This document shows, in pieces, positions 8,714 through 18,261 of a stretch of DNA of 64,000 nucleotides (position 1 is its first letter; each line of letters starts with the position of its first letter). The position numbers were made by a program, and so were the translations under genes. Location: positions 310,001 through 374,000 of the forward strand of contig NZ_VDUW01000001.1 in assembly GCF_008039555.1 (NCBI RefSeq). The letters run 5' to 3'. Under the pieces are notes generated by a model. That model was not told the origin of the DNA. It ran no database searches and saw only the letters and a list, made by a program, of their open reading frames with translations. The stretch is from Cerasibacillus terrae (GTDB taxonomy: Bacteria; Bacillota; Bacilli; Bacillales; Amphibacillaceae).

Positions 8714-8738
8714 ACTTTAGGAGGTTGGAGGTGATAAA

Positions 8739-11018
8739 ATGGCCAAAAAAAAGAAAAAGAAAAAGAAAAGGAAATTAAAGCAGAAAGTTAAATTTGAACT
8801 ATTGGGATTGTTATTTATATTTTTGGCCATTTTTGGAAGTGGTGCTAATGCTATTAGTGATGGTTTAATTCCAGGAGGATTAGATTATATATTTCGTTTC
8901 TTTTTAGGTATTTGGTTTTTTGTGGCTTCGCTATTTCTGCTTATAACAGGAATTGTTATACTTATTAAACGGAAATACCCAGATTTTTTTCACAAAAAAA
9001 TGATTGGATTTTATATTTTGTTTGCTGGATTACTACTTTTAACACATACATATACATTAGAGCAGTTAGAAGCTCTCAATGCAGATTCATCTATCATAAA
9101 AACAACTTGGAATCTCTTTTTTTCTTACATAAATGGAAATGGTACTGCTATGCAGGTCGGTGGTGGAATGGTAGGTGCAATACTGCTTGCATTTTGTTAT
9201 TATCTATTTTCTTCTTTCGGTACAAAAATAGTCGCTCTATTTGCTATGGTTGTAGGTATCATCTTTCTAACGGAAATATCAGTAGGTGACTTAGCGAAAA
9301 AGATTTATGAAAGAATTAGCCGGTTTATTCACTATTCAAAAGAAAAATGGACAATCTATAATGTGAAGAAGGAAGAAAAAAAGGTAGACAAACATCTTAT
9401 TCCAGATATGCCTGAGGAGAACATAGAAGAACATCCTGAACCAGTGATTCAGGATTTTACAGATATTGTTTATGCGAAAAATGAGCAGGAAGAAATAAAG
9501 AAACAAGAAAATGTTGATGAGGACGTAAACGAACAACCACAAGATGATCTGATTAAACAATCTTTACCAATGACGGAAACAGAAAACTATGAATATATTT
9601 TACCGTCAATGACTCTATTAGCAGAGCCAGAACATAATCCACAACAATATGAAAAGTCAAAAATTCAAGCAACTGTAAAAACACTAGAGCAAACTTTTCA
9701 TAGTTTCGGTGTTCGTGCGAAAGTAACAAAAGTACATGTTGGACCAGCTGTTACAAAATATGAAATTTATCCAGGTTCAGGTGTTAAAGTTAGTAAGATT
9801 GTTAATTTACATGATGATCTTGCTCTTGCACTAGCAGCTAAAGATTTAAGAATTGAAGCACCTATTCCTGGGAAATCGGCGGTAGGAATAGAAGTGCCAA
9901 ATAAAGAAGTAGCAATGGTTTCGCTAAGAGAAGTTTTAGAAAGCCTTCCTAATAACCATAAGAAGAAATTATTAATTGCATTAGGTCGTGATATATCTGG
10001 TGATCCTGTTATTACAGAGCTAAATAAAATGCCACACTTATTAATCGCTGGAGCAACGGGAAGTGGTAAGAGTGTCTGTGTAAATGGTATTATTACATCC
10101 ATATTAATGCGTACAAAACCACATGAAGTGAAAATGATGATGATTGACCCCAAAAAAGTTGAATTGAATGTTTACAATGGAATTCCACATCTGATTGCAC
10201 CTGTTGTAACAGATCCGAAGAAAGCATCCCGCGCATTGAAAAAGGTTGTAGAGGAAATGGAAAGAAGGTATGAATTATTTTCTGAAACAGAAACACGTAA
10301 TATTGAAGGATATAATGATTATATTCGCGAAACAAATCATGTTGTAGATGAGCCAAGTCCAACTTTACCGTATATTGTTGTTTTAGTTGATGAGTTAGCT
10401 GACTTAATGATGGTTGCATCAAGTGATGTAGAAGCATCTATTACAAGGTTAGCTCAAATGGCTCGTGCTGCAGGAATTCATCTAATCATAGCTACACAAC
10501 GCCCATCTGTAGATGTTATTACTGGTGTTATTAAAGCGAATATTCCTTCTAGAATTGCGTTTAGTGTTTCTTCTGCAACAGATTCACGTACTATTTTAGA
10601 CTCTGGTGGAGCAGAGAAATTATTAGGACGTGGAGATATGTTGTTTATGCCTGTAGGAAATTCGAAACCTGTACGAGTGCAAGGGGCATTTCTTTCCGAT
10701 GATGAAGTAAAGCGAGTGGTGGATCATTGTATTGAGCAACAAAAAGCTACATACCAGGAGGATATGATACCTGAGGATTCAGATGAAGAACTTGAAGAAG
10801 TAGACGATGAATTATACAATGATGCTGTTTCATTAATAATAGATATGCAAAGTGCTAGTATTTCTATGTTACAAAGACGATTCCGAATTGGATATAATCG
10901 TGCAGCTCGACTGATTGATGCTATGGAAGAGCGTGGTGTAGTTGGGCCTTATGAAGGAAGTAAACCAAGAACAGTCCTGATTTCAAATGATGAAGAAGAA
11001 ATGGCTGCAAATAAATAA
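8739..11018 (+). CDS. spoIIIE: DNA translocase FtsK/SpoIIIE
   Basis: Septal DNA pump that moves the chromosome into the forespore and helps clear DNA from septa. The 759-aa protein begins with a run of lysines, then four membrane segments between about residues 20 and 180. A variable acidic linker follows (about 205-290). The motor has Walker A GATGSGKS near 437-445 and Walker [12 protein letters not shown] near 546, and a C-terminal winged-helix gamma domain (about 690-750) reads orientation sequences. Context between ylzJ and the ymfC-type regulator identifies it as SpoIIIE rather than SftA. ATG follows AGGAGGTTGGAGGTG. Confidence 0.94.
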   Translation: MAKKKKKKKKRKLKQKVKFELLGLLFIFLAIFGSGANAISDGLIPGGLDYIFRFFLGIWFFVASLFLLITGIVILIKRKYPDFFHKKMIGFYILFAGLLLLTHTYTLEQLEALNADSSIIKTTWNLFFSYINGNGTAMQVGGGMVGAILLAFCYYLFSSFGTKIVALFAMVVGIIFLTEISVGDLAKKIYERISRFIHYSKEKWTIYNVKKEEKKVDKHLIPDMPEENIEEHPEPVIQDFTDIVYAKNEQEEIKKQENVDEDVNEQPQDDLIKQSLPMTETENYEYILPSMTLLAEPEHNPQQYEKSKIQATVKTLEQTFHSFGVRAKVTKVHVGPAVTKYEIYPGSGVKVSKIVNLHDDLALALAAKDLRIEAPIPGKSAVGIEVPNKEVAMVSLREVLESLPNNHKKKLLIALGRDISGDPVITELNKMPHLLIAGATGSGKSVCVNGIITSILMRTKPHEVKMMMIDPKKVELNVYNGIPHLIAPVVTDPKKASRALKKVVEEMERRYELFSETETRNIEGYNDYIRETNHVVDEPSPTLPYIVVLVDELADLMMVASSDVEASITRLAQMARAAGIHLIIATQRPSVDVITGVIKANIPSRIAFSVSSATDSRTILDSGGAEKLLGRGDMLFMPVGNSKPVRVQGAFLSDDEVKRVVDHCIEQQKATYQEDMIPEDSDEELEEVDDELYNDAVSLIIDMQSASISMLQRRFRIGYNRAARLIDAMEERGVVGPYEGSKPRTVLISNDEEEMAANK

Positions 11019-11032
11019 TCTAGATATTTATG

Positions 11033-11069
11033 GATAGCATGTATGTTTTTAAAAGCATGCTGTCTTTTT
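11033..11069 (+). terminator. Terminator after spoIIIE
   Basis: GATAGCATG (11033-11041) pairs with CATGCTGTC (11056-11064, one G-U), followed by TTTTTC. Confidence 0.75.
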
Positions 11070-11168
11070 CTCTTGGTTTAGAATTTGGAAATGAGTTAGG
11101 ATAAGAAAAAAAGATATATAATAATTGAAAAAATAGTGAAACTATTATTTATGTGTTTATTTATGTGT

Positions 11169-11197
11169 TTTAGAATGGTATATTTGAACTATATAAT
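11169..11197 (+). promoter_or_regulatory. Promoter of the GntR-type regulator gene
   Basis: TTTAGA (11169-11174), 17-bp spacer, TATAAT (11192-11197). The predicted start near 11204 coincides with the left edge of a perfect palindrome. Confidence 0.55.
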
Positions 11198-11205
11198 TGT
11201 CATAT

Positions 11206-11219
11206 GTCAGATGTCTGAC
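11206..11219. promoter_or_regulatory. Probable autoregulatory operator of the GntR regulator
   Basis: GTCAGA-TG-TCTGAC is a perfect 14-bp palindrome just at or after the predicted transcription start and 36 bases before the GntR gene. Size and symmetry suit a HutC-type GntR dimer. Which protein binds is inference. Confidence 0.5.
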
Positions 11220-11254
11220 TTCTTGAGAGATATTTGTTATAAGGGAGGATTACG

Positions 11255-11983
11255 ATGGGAATTCGATCTGATTCACGTCATCTCTATTTACAAGTCATCG
11301 ATAAAATAAAAAAAGATATAGAAAAAGGAAAATATAAGCAAAAAGACAAGCTTCCATCAGAATATCAATTATCAAAACAATTAGGAGTTTCACGAGCGAC
11401 ATTACGGGAAGCACTTCGGACTTTAGAAGAAGAAAACGTTATCATTCGACGCCACGGGGTAGGTACATTTATAAACACGAAACCAATCTTCTCTTCAGGG
11501 ATAGAGCAACTGAGTAGTGTCACAGATATGATTGAACAAAGTGGAAAAAAGGCAGGTACTCTATACTTAAAGGCGGATATTATTCATACACCTGAAAAAT
11601 TAAAGGAAGAGTATTTTTCAGATATACATAACGATTCAATGGTGAGAATGGAACGAGTTCGTACAGCAGATACAGAACCAGTAGTTTTTTGTATTGATCA
11701 GCTTCCAGAAGACATCATACCAATCGAGCATATTTCAAAAGAAGAGTCTTTATTTACATTATTGGAAAAGTATACTAATATTCATATTGATTATGCTGTA
11801 ACGTATATTGAGCCAATTAGTTTCCACCGAAGAATTTATAATATATTAAATTGTGAACCAGACCAAGCAGTCCTTCTTTTAAAACAAATGCACTATACAT
11901 CAGATGATAGGCCTGTATTATATTCACAAAATTATTTTCGTTCAGATATGTTTAGTTTTCATGTATTACGGAAAAGAGTATAA
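11255..11983 (+). CDS. ymfC: GntR-family (HutC/UTRA) transcriptional regulator
   Basis: A 242-aa regulator with an N-terminal winged helix-turn-helix (about 10-75; LPSEYQLSKQLGVSRATLREAL is the recognition region) and a C-terminal UTRA effector domain (about 95-235). It stands immediately before a BMP-type ABC transporter operon, so it most likely controls that operon in response to a nucleoside or related ligand; ligand unproven. It corresponds in position to B. subtilis ymfC after spoIIIE. ATG follows AAGGGAGG. The upstream palindrome suggests autoregulation. Confidence 0.85.
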   Translation: MGIRSDSRHLYLQVIDKIKKDIEKGKYKQKDKLPSEYQLSKQLGVSRATLREALRTLEEENVIIRRHGVGTFINTKPIFSSGIEQLSSVTDMIEQSGKKAGTLYLKADIIHTPEKLKEEYFSDIHNDSMVRMERVRTADTEPVVFCIDQLPEDIIPIEHISKEESLFTLLEKYTNIHIDYAVTYIEPISFHRRIYNILNCEPDQAVLLLKQMHYTSDDRPVLYSQNYFRSDMFSFHVLRKRV

Positions 11984-12036
11984 CAAATTATATAGTTAAA
12001 GGAGGTGGTTAAAGGAAAAGTTAATTTGTTTTTTCG
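11982..12036 (+). terminator. Weak AT-rich hairpin with T-tract between regulator and bmp gene
   Basis: AACAAATTA (11982-11990, overlapping the ymfC stop) can pair with TAATTTGTT (12022-12030), followed by TTTTT. The 31-nt loop contains an AAAGGAGGTGG ribosome-site-like sequence with no start codon after it. The low-GC stem makes termination doubtful; partial attenuation is possible. Confidence 0.3.
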
Positions 12037-12067
12037 TGATGTTTAATAATAAAAGGAGGGTATTAAG

Positions 12068-13168
12068 ATGAGAAAAAATTGGACACTTTTACTTGCTCTT
12101 TTACTTAGTGTAGGAATGGTGTTAGCAGCGTGTGGTGGCGGTGCTGATAAAGAGGAAGAAACGAAAGATGCAGATAAAGGCGAAGAAGAAACCACTACAG
12201 ATTTTAAAGTTGCGATGGTAACAGATATCGGTGGAGTAGATGATAAATCTTTTAACCAATCAGCTTGGGAAGGATTGAAGGCTTGGGGAGAAGAACATGG
12301 AATTGAAGAGAAGAAAGGCTTTGACTATGCCCAATCCAATGATAAGGCAGACTATATGCCAAACCTGACACGATTAATTCGTGATGAATATAATATGATT
12401 TTTGCAATTGGTTTTGAATTAAAAGAGGACCTTAACAAAGTTGCAAAACAATATCCAGACACACATTTTGCAATAGTAGATGATGTTGTGGAACAAGATA
12501 ATGTTGCAAGCATTAACTTCAAAGAACATCAAGGATCATTTTTAGTTGGTGTTGCTGCAGCAATGAAAACAAAAACAAACAAAGTGGGATTTGTTGGTGG
12601 AGTGGACTCACCACTTATTAGTAAATTTGAATCCGGTTTTATTGCTGGTGTTAAATCTGTTAATCCAGACATTGAAGTAGACGTGCAGTATGCTGAATCA
12701 TTTGGAGCAGCAGATAAAGGAAAAGTCATTGCATCTAACATGTATAACAACGATATAGACGTTATATATCATGCTTCTGGTGGAACTGGAAATGGTGTCT
12801 TTAACGAAGCGAAAGACTTAAAGAAAAATGATCCAGATCGTGATATTTGGGTGATCGGGGTAGACCGTGACCAACATGAAGAAGGTCAAATTGGAGACCA
12901 TAATGTTACATTAACTTCTATGGTTAAACGTGTGGATGTTGCTGTACATGACTTGTCAAACAAAGCAATGAATGGCGAACACCATGGTGGTGAAGTATTA
13001 GAATACGGTCTAGAAGAAGATGCCATCAATGTTGCAACAACAAATGAAGATGCGATGACACAAGATATTATTGATGCTGTTGAGGATTGGAAAGAGAAAA
13101 TTCTCAGTGGAGACATTGAAGTTCCAAAAACACGTGAAGAAACCGAAAAATTTTTAGAGGCACTATAA
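12068..13168 (+). CDS. BMP-family lipoprotein, nucleoside ABC transporter binding protein
   Basis: Extracellular membrane-anchored substrate-binding lipoprotein of the BMP/Med family, which bind purine or pyrimidine nucleosides. The signal peptide ends in a lipobox LAAC with acylated C22 and a Gly/acidic linker after it. The BMP domain (about 45-355) has MVTDIGGVDDKSFNQSAWEG near 49-68, the family hallmark. ATG follows AAAGGAGGG. The three following genes encode the ATPase and two permeases. Two hairpins separate it from them, which would let it be made in excess. Equivalent of B. subtilis nupN (yufN), though at the ymfC locus here. Confidence 0.9.
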   Translation: MRKNWTLLLALLLSVGMVLAACGGGADKEEETKDADKGEEETTTDFKVAMVTDIGGVDDKSFNQSAWEGLKAWGEEHGIEEKKGFDYAQSNDKADYMPNLTRLIRDEYNMIFAIGFELKEDLNKVAKQYPDTHFAIVDDVVEQDNVASINFKEHQGSFLVGVAAAMKTKTNKVGFVGGVDSPLISKFESGFIAGVKSVNPDIEVDVQYAESFGAADKGKVIASNMYNNDIDVIYHASGGTGNGVFNEAKDLKKNDPDRDIWVIGVDRDQHEEGQIGDHNVTLTSMVKRVDVAVHDLSNKAMNGEHHGGEVLEYGLEEDAINVATTNEDAMTQDIIDAVEDWKEKILSGDIEVPKTREETEKFLEAL

Positions 13169-13175
13169 TATATGA

Positions 13176-13203
13176 GGAAAAGGTTGATTGGTCAACCTTT
13201 TCC
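13176..13203 (+). terminator. First intercistronic hairpin downstream of the bmp gene
   Basis: GGAAAAGGTTGA (13176-13187) with TCAACCTTTTCC (13192-13203), loop TTGG. Twelve perfect pairs but no T-tract, so mRNA stabilisation or partial termination rather than a full stop. Confidence 0.6.
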
Positions 13204-13222
13204 ACTTCCTAATAAGTCATTA

Positions 13223-13264
13223 GACAAAATAAATAAATTTATGCAACCATTTATTTATTTTGTC
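13223..13264 (+). other. Second intercistronic hairpin before the ABC ATPase gene
   Basis: A 16-bp perfect inverted repeat: 13223-13238 (GACAAAATAAATAAAT) and 13249-13264, with a 10-nt loop. It is AT-rich and has no T-tract. It lies 19 bases after the first hairpin and 56 before the ATPase start. Confidence 0.55.
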
Positions 13265-13319
13265 TGGTGATTTTAAAACACTAGTAAAATGTAATTGCCA
13301 TAAAAGGGGTGATTAAATC

Positions 13320-14849
13320 ATGGAATATATTATTGAGATGTTAAATATACGTAAAGAATTTCCCGGAATTGTTGCAAATGATAATATTACACTACAACTT
13401 CAAAAAGGCGAAATTCATGCATTATTAGGTGAAAACGGAGCAGGAAAATCAACATTAATGAATGTGTTATTTGGTCTTTATCAACCTGAAAAAGGAAAAA
13501 TCCGTATTCGTGGGAAAGAGGTAAAGATTCCAGATCCTAATGTTGCGAATGATTTAGGAATAGGTATGGTTCATCAACATTTTATGTTAGTGGAACCATT
13601 TACTGTAACCCAAAATATCATTCTAGGAAAAGAACCAAAGACAATAACAGGTCGAATTGATTTAAAAAAAGCAGAAAAAGAGATTCGTGAACTATCTGAC
13701 CGTTATGGACTAAAGGTTGACCCAACTGCGAAAATAAGAGATATTTCTGTAGGTATGCAACAACGTGTAGAAATATTAAAAACACTATACAGGGGAGCGG
13801 AAGTCTTAATATTTGATGAACCTACTGCTGTATTAACGCCTCAAGAAATTAATGAATTAATGGAAATTATGCGTTCTTTAGTAAAAGAAGGAAAATCAAT
13901 TATTTTAATCACGCATAAACTAAAAGAAATTATGCAAGTCGCTGACAAATGTACCATTATAAGGCGTGGTAAAGGTATTGGAACACGAAATGTAGCTGAT
14001 ACAAACGCTAATGAACTTGCTTCTCTAATGGTAGGCCGTGAAATTAATTTTAAAGTTGATAAACACCCAGCAACCCCTAAAGAGACTGTTTTAGAAATTA
14101 AGGATTTATATGTAAGAGATAAAAGAAAAATCGATATGATTAAAGGTTTGGAATTAAATCTTCGCGCAGGGGAAATTGTTGGAATAGCGGGAATAGATGG
14201 TAATGGTCAAACAGAATTAATCGAGGCGATTACAGGTCTTACAAAAACACATTCTGGAACAATTTTATTAAATAATAAAGATATTACAAATAAAAATCCA
14301 CGTAAAATTACGGAAAGTGGTGTTGGACACATTCCACAGGATCGCCATAAATTTGGACTTGTATTGGATTATACTATTGGAGAAAACATGGTATTACAAA
14401 CATATTATAAAAAACCTTATTCCAAAGCAGGTATCCTAAATTTAAAAGAAATTTATCGATATGCTAAAAATATGATTACCCAATTTGATGTAAGAACACC
14501 AAGTATTCATACGAAAGCACGAGCACTTTCGGGTGGGAATCAACAGAAGGCGATTATTGGTCGAGAAGTTGATCGGTCACCAGATTTATTAATTGCTGCT
14601 CAACCAACTAGGGGATTAGATGTGGGAGCGATCGAATTTATACATCAAAAATTGATTGAAGAACGTGATAAAGGTAGAGCTGTTTTACTTGTATCATTCG
14701 AATTAGAAGAAATAATGGATGTGAGTGATCGAATTGCTGTCATGTTTGATGGGAGAATTGTTGCTGATTTAAAGCCTGAGGAAACAAATGAGCAAGAATT
14801 AGGTCTGTTAATGGCAGGAAGTAGTACAAAAAAGGCAGGTGAAAATTAA
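13320..14849 (+). CDS. nupO: Nucleoside ABC transporter, tandem ATPase subunit
   Basis: 509-aa ATP-binding protein with two fused ABC cassettes, as in sugar/nucleoside importers of the CUT2-like type. First cassette: Walker A GENGAGKS at 38-45, ISVGMQQRVEI near 140, Walker B LIFDEPTAVL near 163. Second cassette: degenerate GIDGNGQTE near 295 and signature ALSGGNQQKAI near 400. It energises the two permeases that follow. The stop overlaps the next start (TAATG). Equivalent to B. subtilis NupO (YufO); substrate by family only. Confidence 0.9.
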   Translation: MEYIIEMLNIRKEFPGIVANDNITLQLQKGEIHALLGENGAGKSTLMNVLFGLYQPEKGKIRIRGKEVKIPDPNVANDLGIGMVHQHFMLVEPFTVTQNIILGKEPKTITGRIDLKKAEKEIRELSDRYGLKVDPTAKIRDISVGMQQRVEILKTLYRGAEVLIFDEPTAVLTPQEINELMEIMRSLVKEGKSIILITHKLKEIMQVADKCTIIRRGKGIGTRNVADTNANELASLMVGREINFKVDKHPATPKETVLEIKDLYVRDKRKIDMIKGLELNLRAGEIVGIAGIDGNGQTELIEAITGLTKTHSGTILLNNKDITNKNPRKITESGVGHIPQDRHKFGLVLDYTIGENMVLQTYYKKPYSKAGILNLKEIYRYAKNMITQFDVRTPSIHTKARALSGGNQQKAIIGREVDRSPDLLIAAQPTRGLDVGAIEFIHQKLIEERDKGRAVLLVSFELEEIMDVSDRIAVMFDGRIVADLKPEETNEQELGLLMAGSSTKKAGEN

Positions 14850-15901
14850 TGTCGTCTTCTCATAGATTATTTTCTGTTTTAATTCCAATCATATCTGTCT
14901 TACTTGGTTTAATTGCTGGTGCTGTTATTATGCTCTTGTCTGGTTATAATCCTATTACTGGTTATGCCGCACTGTGGAGAGGAGCATTTGGAGATGCCTA
15001 CACAATTGGTGAGACAATTAGACGAAGTACACCATATATTTTATCAGGTTTAGCTGTTGCTTTTGCCTTTCGAGCAAACTTATTTAACATTGGAGCAGAA
15101 GGTCAAGTAATTGTTGGTTGGTTAGCTGCTGTATGGGTTGGAATTTCTGTTGAAGCACCGATGGTTATTCATTTACCATTAGCAATCCTAGCTGCTGCTC
15201 TTGCTGGTGCATTATGGGGTTTTATTCCTGGATTATTAAAAGCAAAATTAGGTGTTCACGAAGTTATTGTTACTATTATGATGAATTATATTGCTTTATA
15301 CTCCACAAATGAAATCATTCGGAATGTATTGACAGATCATAAAACAACAACAGAATCCATTCATGAATCTGCATCAATGGCTTCTGAATGGTTAGGTAGT
15401 ATTACATTTTTTTCCCGTCTTCATTATGGTATTTTACTTGCTTTATTTATAGCAATTATTATTTGGTTCTTGATTGATCGAACAACAATTGGATATGAAT
15501 TGAAAGCAGTTGGATTTAATCCACATGCATCAAAATATGCTGGAATGAATGTTAGTAAAAATATTATTTTAGCAATGGTTATTTCTGGGGCACTAGGTGG
15601 TTTAGCTGGTGCGATGGAAGGTTTAGGTACATATGGGAATATTTCCGTGATGTCTGGATTTTCTAATATCGGTTTTGATGGAATCGCTGTTGCACTATTA
15701 GGTGCAAACACCCCTCTAGGTGTCGTGATAGCCGCGTTTTTATTTGGTACATTAAAAGAGGGTGCTGGGGAAATGCCGACAGGTGCCGGAATCCCAACTG
15801 AACTTGTTGATGTAATTATTGCAATCATTATATTCTTCGTTGCTTCTAGCTACATTATTAGATGGGCATTACTTCGTTTTAAAGGGGGGAAAAGTAAATG
15901 A
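14849..15901 (+). CDS. nupP: Nucleoside ABC transporter permease 1
   Basis: 350-aa integral membrane permease of the BPD_transp_2 family with about eight to ten hydrophobic segments. The EAGG-like cytoplasmic loop region around FRANLFNIGAEGQVIVG (about 73-89) is typical. It is translated from a TAATG overlap with the ATPase and ends in a 4-base overlap with the second permease, so all three are coupled. Equivalent to NupP (YufP). Confidence 0.88.
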   Translation: MSSSHRLFSVLIPIISVLLGLIAGAVIMLLSGYNPITGYAALWRGAFGDAYTIGETIRRSTPYILSGLAVAFAFRANLFNIGAEGQVIVGWLAAVWVGISVEAPMVIHLPLAILAAALAGALWGFIPGLLKAKLGVHEVIVTIMMNYIALYSTNEIIRNVLTDHKTTTESIHESASMASEWLGSITFFSRLHYGILLALFIAIIIWFLIDRTTIGYELKAVGFNPHASKYAGMNVSKNIILAMVISGALGGLAGAMEGLGTYGNISVMSGFSNIGFDGIAVALLGANTPLGVVIAAFLFGTLKEGAGEMPTGAGIPTELVDVIIAIIIFFVASSYIIRWALLRFKGGKSK

Positions 15902-16851
15902 TTGATGTATTGCAATCGATTATCCCAACGGCATTATTCTTTTCTGCACCATTAATTTTTACGGCACTTGGAGGAGTTTTTAGTGAACGCTCTGGTGTGG
16001 TTAATATTGGTTTAGAAGGCTTAATGGTTATGGGGGCTTTTGTTGGAATTGTATTTAATTTAACTTTTGCTGATGCCCTCGGAGGATGGACTCCATGGAT
16101 ATCAATCATCGTTGCAACATTCGTCGGTGCAATTTTTTCAATTATACATGCGGTTGCCTCTGTATCATTTCGTGCCGACCAGGTCGTAAGTGGTGTTGCA
16201 ATTAACTTTCTAGCCTTAGGTCTAGGTGTATATTTAACAAAGCAGTGGTATGGAAAAGGACAAACTGAAATGGTATCACAGCCATTTTTCTCAAATGATA
16301 TTCCTTTTTTGTCAGATATTCCTATTATTGGACCGATGTTTTTTAAAGGGGTTTATACAACTTCTTATATTGCTATTTTATTTGCTGTTATTGCTTGGTA
16401 CATTCTTTATAAGACACCTTTTGGATTAAGACTTCGTTCTGTCGGGGAGCATCCAATGGCAGCAGATACAAATGGAATTAACGTATATAAAATGCGTTAT
16501 ATTGCCGTTATTATTTCTGGAGCATTAGGTGGACTTGGTGGATCGGTTTTTGCACTTACTATTGCATCTAATTTTTCCCATTCTACTATTGTTGGACAAG
16601 GGTTCATATCGCTTGCGGCAGTTATTTTTGGTAAATGGCATCCACTAGGTGCACTAGGTGCTGCACTTTTCTTTGGATTGGCACAAAGTTTGAGTGTTGT
16701 TAGTTCAAGTGTTCCGTTTCTAGCGAGTGTTCCTGACATATTTTTACTAATTGCACCATATGTATTAACGATTTTAGCGCTTGCCGGATTTATTGGTAGA
16801 GCGGATGCACCAAAAGCAAATGGTGTTCCGTATATTAAAGGAACAAGATAA
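15898..16851 (+). CDS. nupQ: Nucleoside ABC transporter permease 2
   Basis: 317-aa BPD_transp_2 permease and partner of the preceding permease. SERSGVVNIGLEGLMVMGAF near 28-47 is the conserved first-loop signature, with about eight membrane segments over the whole length. The ATG overlaps the upstream stop (ATGA), with AAAGGGGGG just before it. It is the last gene of the transporter operon and a strong hairpin follows. Equivalent to NupQ (YufQ). Confidence 0.88.
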   Translation: MIDVLQSIIPTALFFSAPLIFTALGGVFSERSGVVNIGLEGLMVMGAFVGIVFNLTFADALGGWTPWISIIVATFVGAIFSIIHAVASVSFRADQVVSGVAINFLALGLGVYLTKQWYGKGQTEMVSQPFFSNDIPFLSDIPIIGPMFFKGVYTTSYIAILFAVIAWYILYKTPFGLRLRSVGEHPMAADTNGINVYKMRYIAVIISGALGGLGGSVFALTIASNFSHSTIVGQGFISLAAVIFGKWHPLGALGAALFFGLAQSLSVVSSSVPFLASVPDIFLLIAPYVLTILALAGFIGRADAPKANGVPYIKGTR

Positions 16852-16866
16852 ATATACTAAAATTAG

Positions 16867-16902
16867 GAAAATCGACTTTAAATAAAGTCGATTTTCTTAA
16901 AT
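16867..16902 (+). terminator. Terminator of the BMP/ABC transporter operon
   Basis: GAAAATCGACTTT (16867-16879), AAAT loop, AAAGTCGATTTTC (16884-16896), then TTAAAT. The arms are perfect over 13 bp. Confidence 0.8.
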
Positions 16903-16965
16903 ATTTGTTTAAGAAATGAAAGAAAGATTAAACTATTGATAATGATAGCTATGGGAGGTTAATTG

Positions 16966-18261
16966 ATGATGCACCAGCAAAAGAAAGTAGAGAAAATAGA
17001 TATGAATGGATACACCTTACATCTGATACCTACGAAAAAATTTAAAACAGTTCATTTTGTAGCAAAATTTAAGACAGCTCTACAAAGAGAAAATATTACT
17101 ACAAGGGCATTAATTCCTTATATTTTAATGCAAGGTTCGAAAAACTATCCAACACGTCCGGCATTAGAAAAAAAGTTAGATGATTTATATGGAGCAGTTC
17201 TTACTTCAGATAGTTCTAAAAAAGGAAATAACCATATTATTAGTATTCGATTTAATGTCGCTAATGAAAAGTTCACGAAAAACAATTCAATATTTGAAGA
17301 AGCCATTACATTATTTAATGAAATGTTATTTTATCCAAGGACAGAAGAAAAACAATTTTCTAATGAGATCGTTAAGCGTGAATTGGTCACATTAAAACAA
17401 AAAATTGAATCAATTATAGATGATAAGCTAAGCTATGCTAATATGCGTTTAATTGAAGAAATGTGTAGTCAAGAAACTTATCAATTGCCAGTACATGGTT
17501 ATGTAGAAGACTTAGAAAAAATTACTGCAAAATCAGCTTATGAATACTATCAAAAAATAATTAAAGAAGATGATTTAGATATTTATGTGGTAGGGGATAT
17601 TGATTCTGAAGAAATTGAGGAATTGTTTGCAACAAAGATTCACAGAAAAAGTGTTAAAAGATCCCTTAATAAGATAGAGAAAAATGTGCAACAAGAAAAA
17701 GAAGAAGTAAATGAAGTAATTGAAAAACAAGATATTCAACAAGCTAAACTACATATTGGTTACCGTACCAATTGCACGTACAAAGATGATCTTTATCCTG
17801 CTTTACAAGTATTTAATGGCTTGTTTGGTGCATTTCCAAGCTCAAAATTATTTATAAATGTTCGTGAAAAAAACAGTTTGGCCTATTACGCAGCATCTCG
17901 AATAGAGAGTCATAAAGGATTACTATTTGTATTTAGTGGTATTGCACCGAAGGATTATAAGGCTGCAAGGGATATTATAGAACATCAGTTAAAAGCAATG
18001 CAACAAGGTGATTTTACGGAAGAAGAATTAGAAAAAACAAAGAATTTAATTATCAATCAATTATTAGAAACATTAGATAATCCGCAAGGTATCATTGAGA
18101 TGCTCTATCAACAAACCGTAGCAGGAACCTTACTGCCACCAAGCCAACTTATTGAACGAATTAAAAATGTGGATAAAAATGATTGTATACAAATTGCTAA
18201 CCAAATTAAAGAAGATACTGTCTATTTATTAACGGACAAAGGAGGTCATCTTGATGGATAA
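16966..18261 (+). CDS. ymfF: M16-family peptidase-like protein (non-catalytic partner)
   Basis: 431-aa pitrilysin/mitochondrial-processing-peptidase fold protein. It lacks the HxxEH zinc motif, whereas the next gene has it, so it is probably the structural half of a heterodimeric peptidase, like the alpha subunit of mitochondrial processing peptidase. Conserved C-half GYRTNCTYKDDLYPALQVFN near 264 is typical. I chose ATG 16966, seven bases after GGGAGG; a TTG at 16963 is also in frame. Overlaps ymfH by 8 bases. No signal peptide. Substrate unknown. Confidence 0.88.
   Translation: MMHQQKKVEKIDMNGYTLHLIPTKKFKTVHFVAKFKTALQRENITTRALIPYILMQGSKNYPTRPALEKKLDDLYGAVLTSDSSKKGNNHIISIRFNVANEKFTKNNSIFEEAITLFNEMLFYPRTEEKQFSNEIVKRELVTLKQKIESIIDDKLSYANMRLIEEMCSQETYQLPVHGYVEDLEKITAKSAYEYYQKIIKEDDLDIYVVGDIDSEEIEELFATKIHRKSVKRSLNKIEKNVQQEKEEVNEVIEKQDIQQAKLHIGYRTNCTYKDDLYPALQVFNGLFGAFPSSKLFINVREKNSLAYYAASRIESHKGLLFVFSGIAPKDYKAARDIIEHQLKAMQQGDFTEEELEKTKNLIINQLLETLDNPQGIIEMLYQQTVAGTLLPPSQLIERIKNVDKNDCIQIANQIKEDTVYLLTDKGGHLDG

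Noticed and set aside
9336-10437. Several long minus-strand frames inside spoIIIE
   Set aside because: Shadows of a clearly coding plus-strand gene with intact motifs; no ribosome sites.
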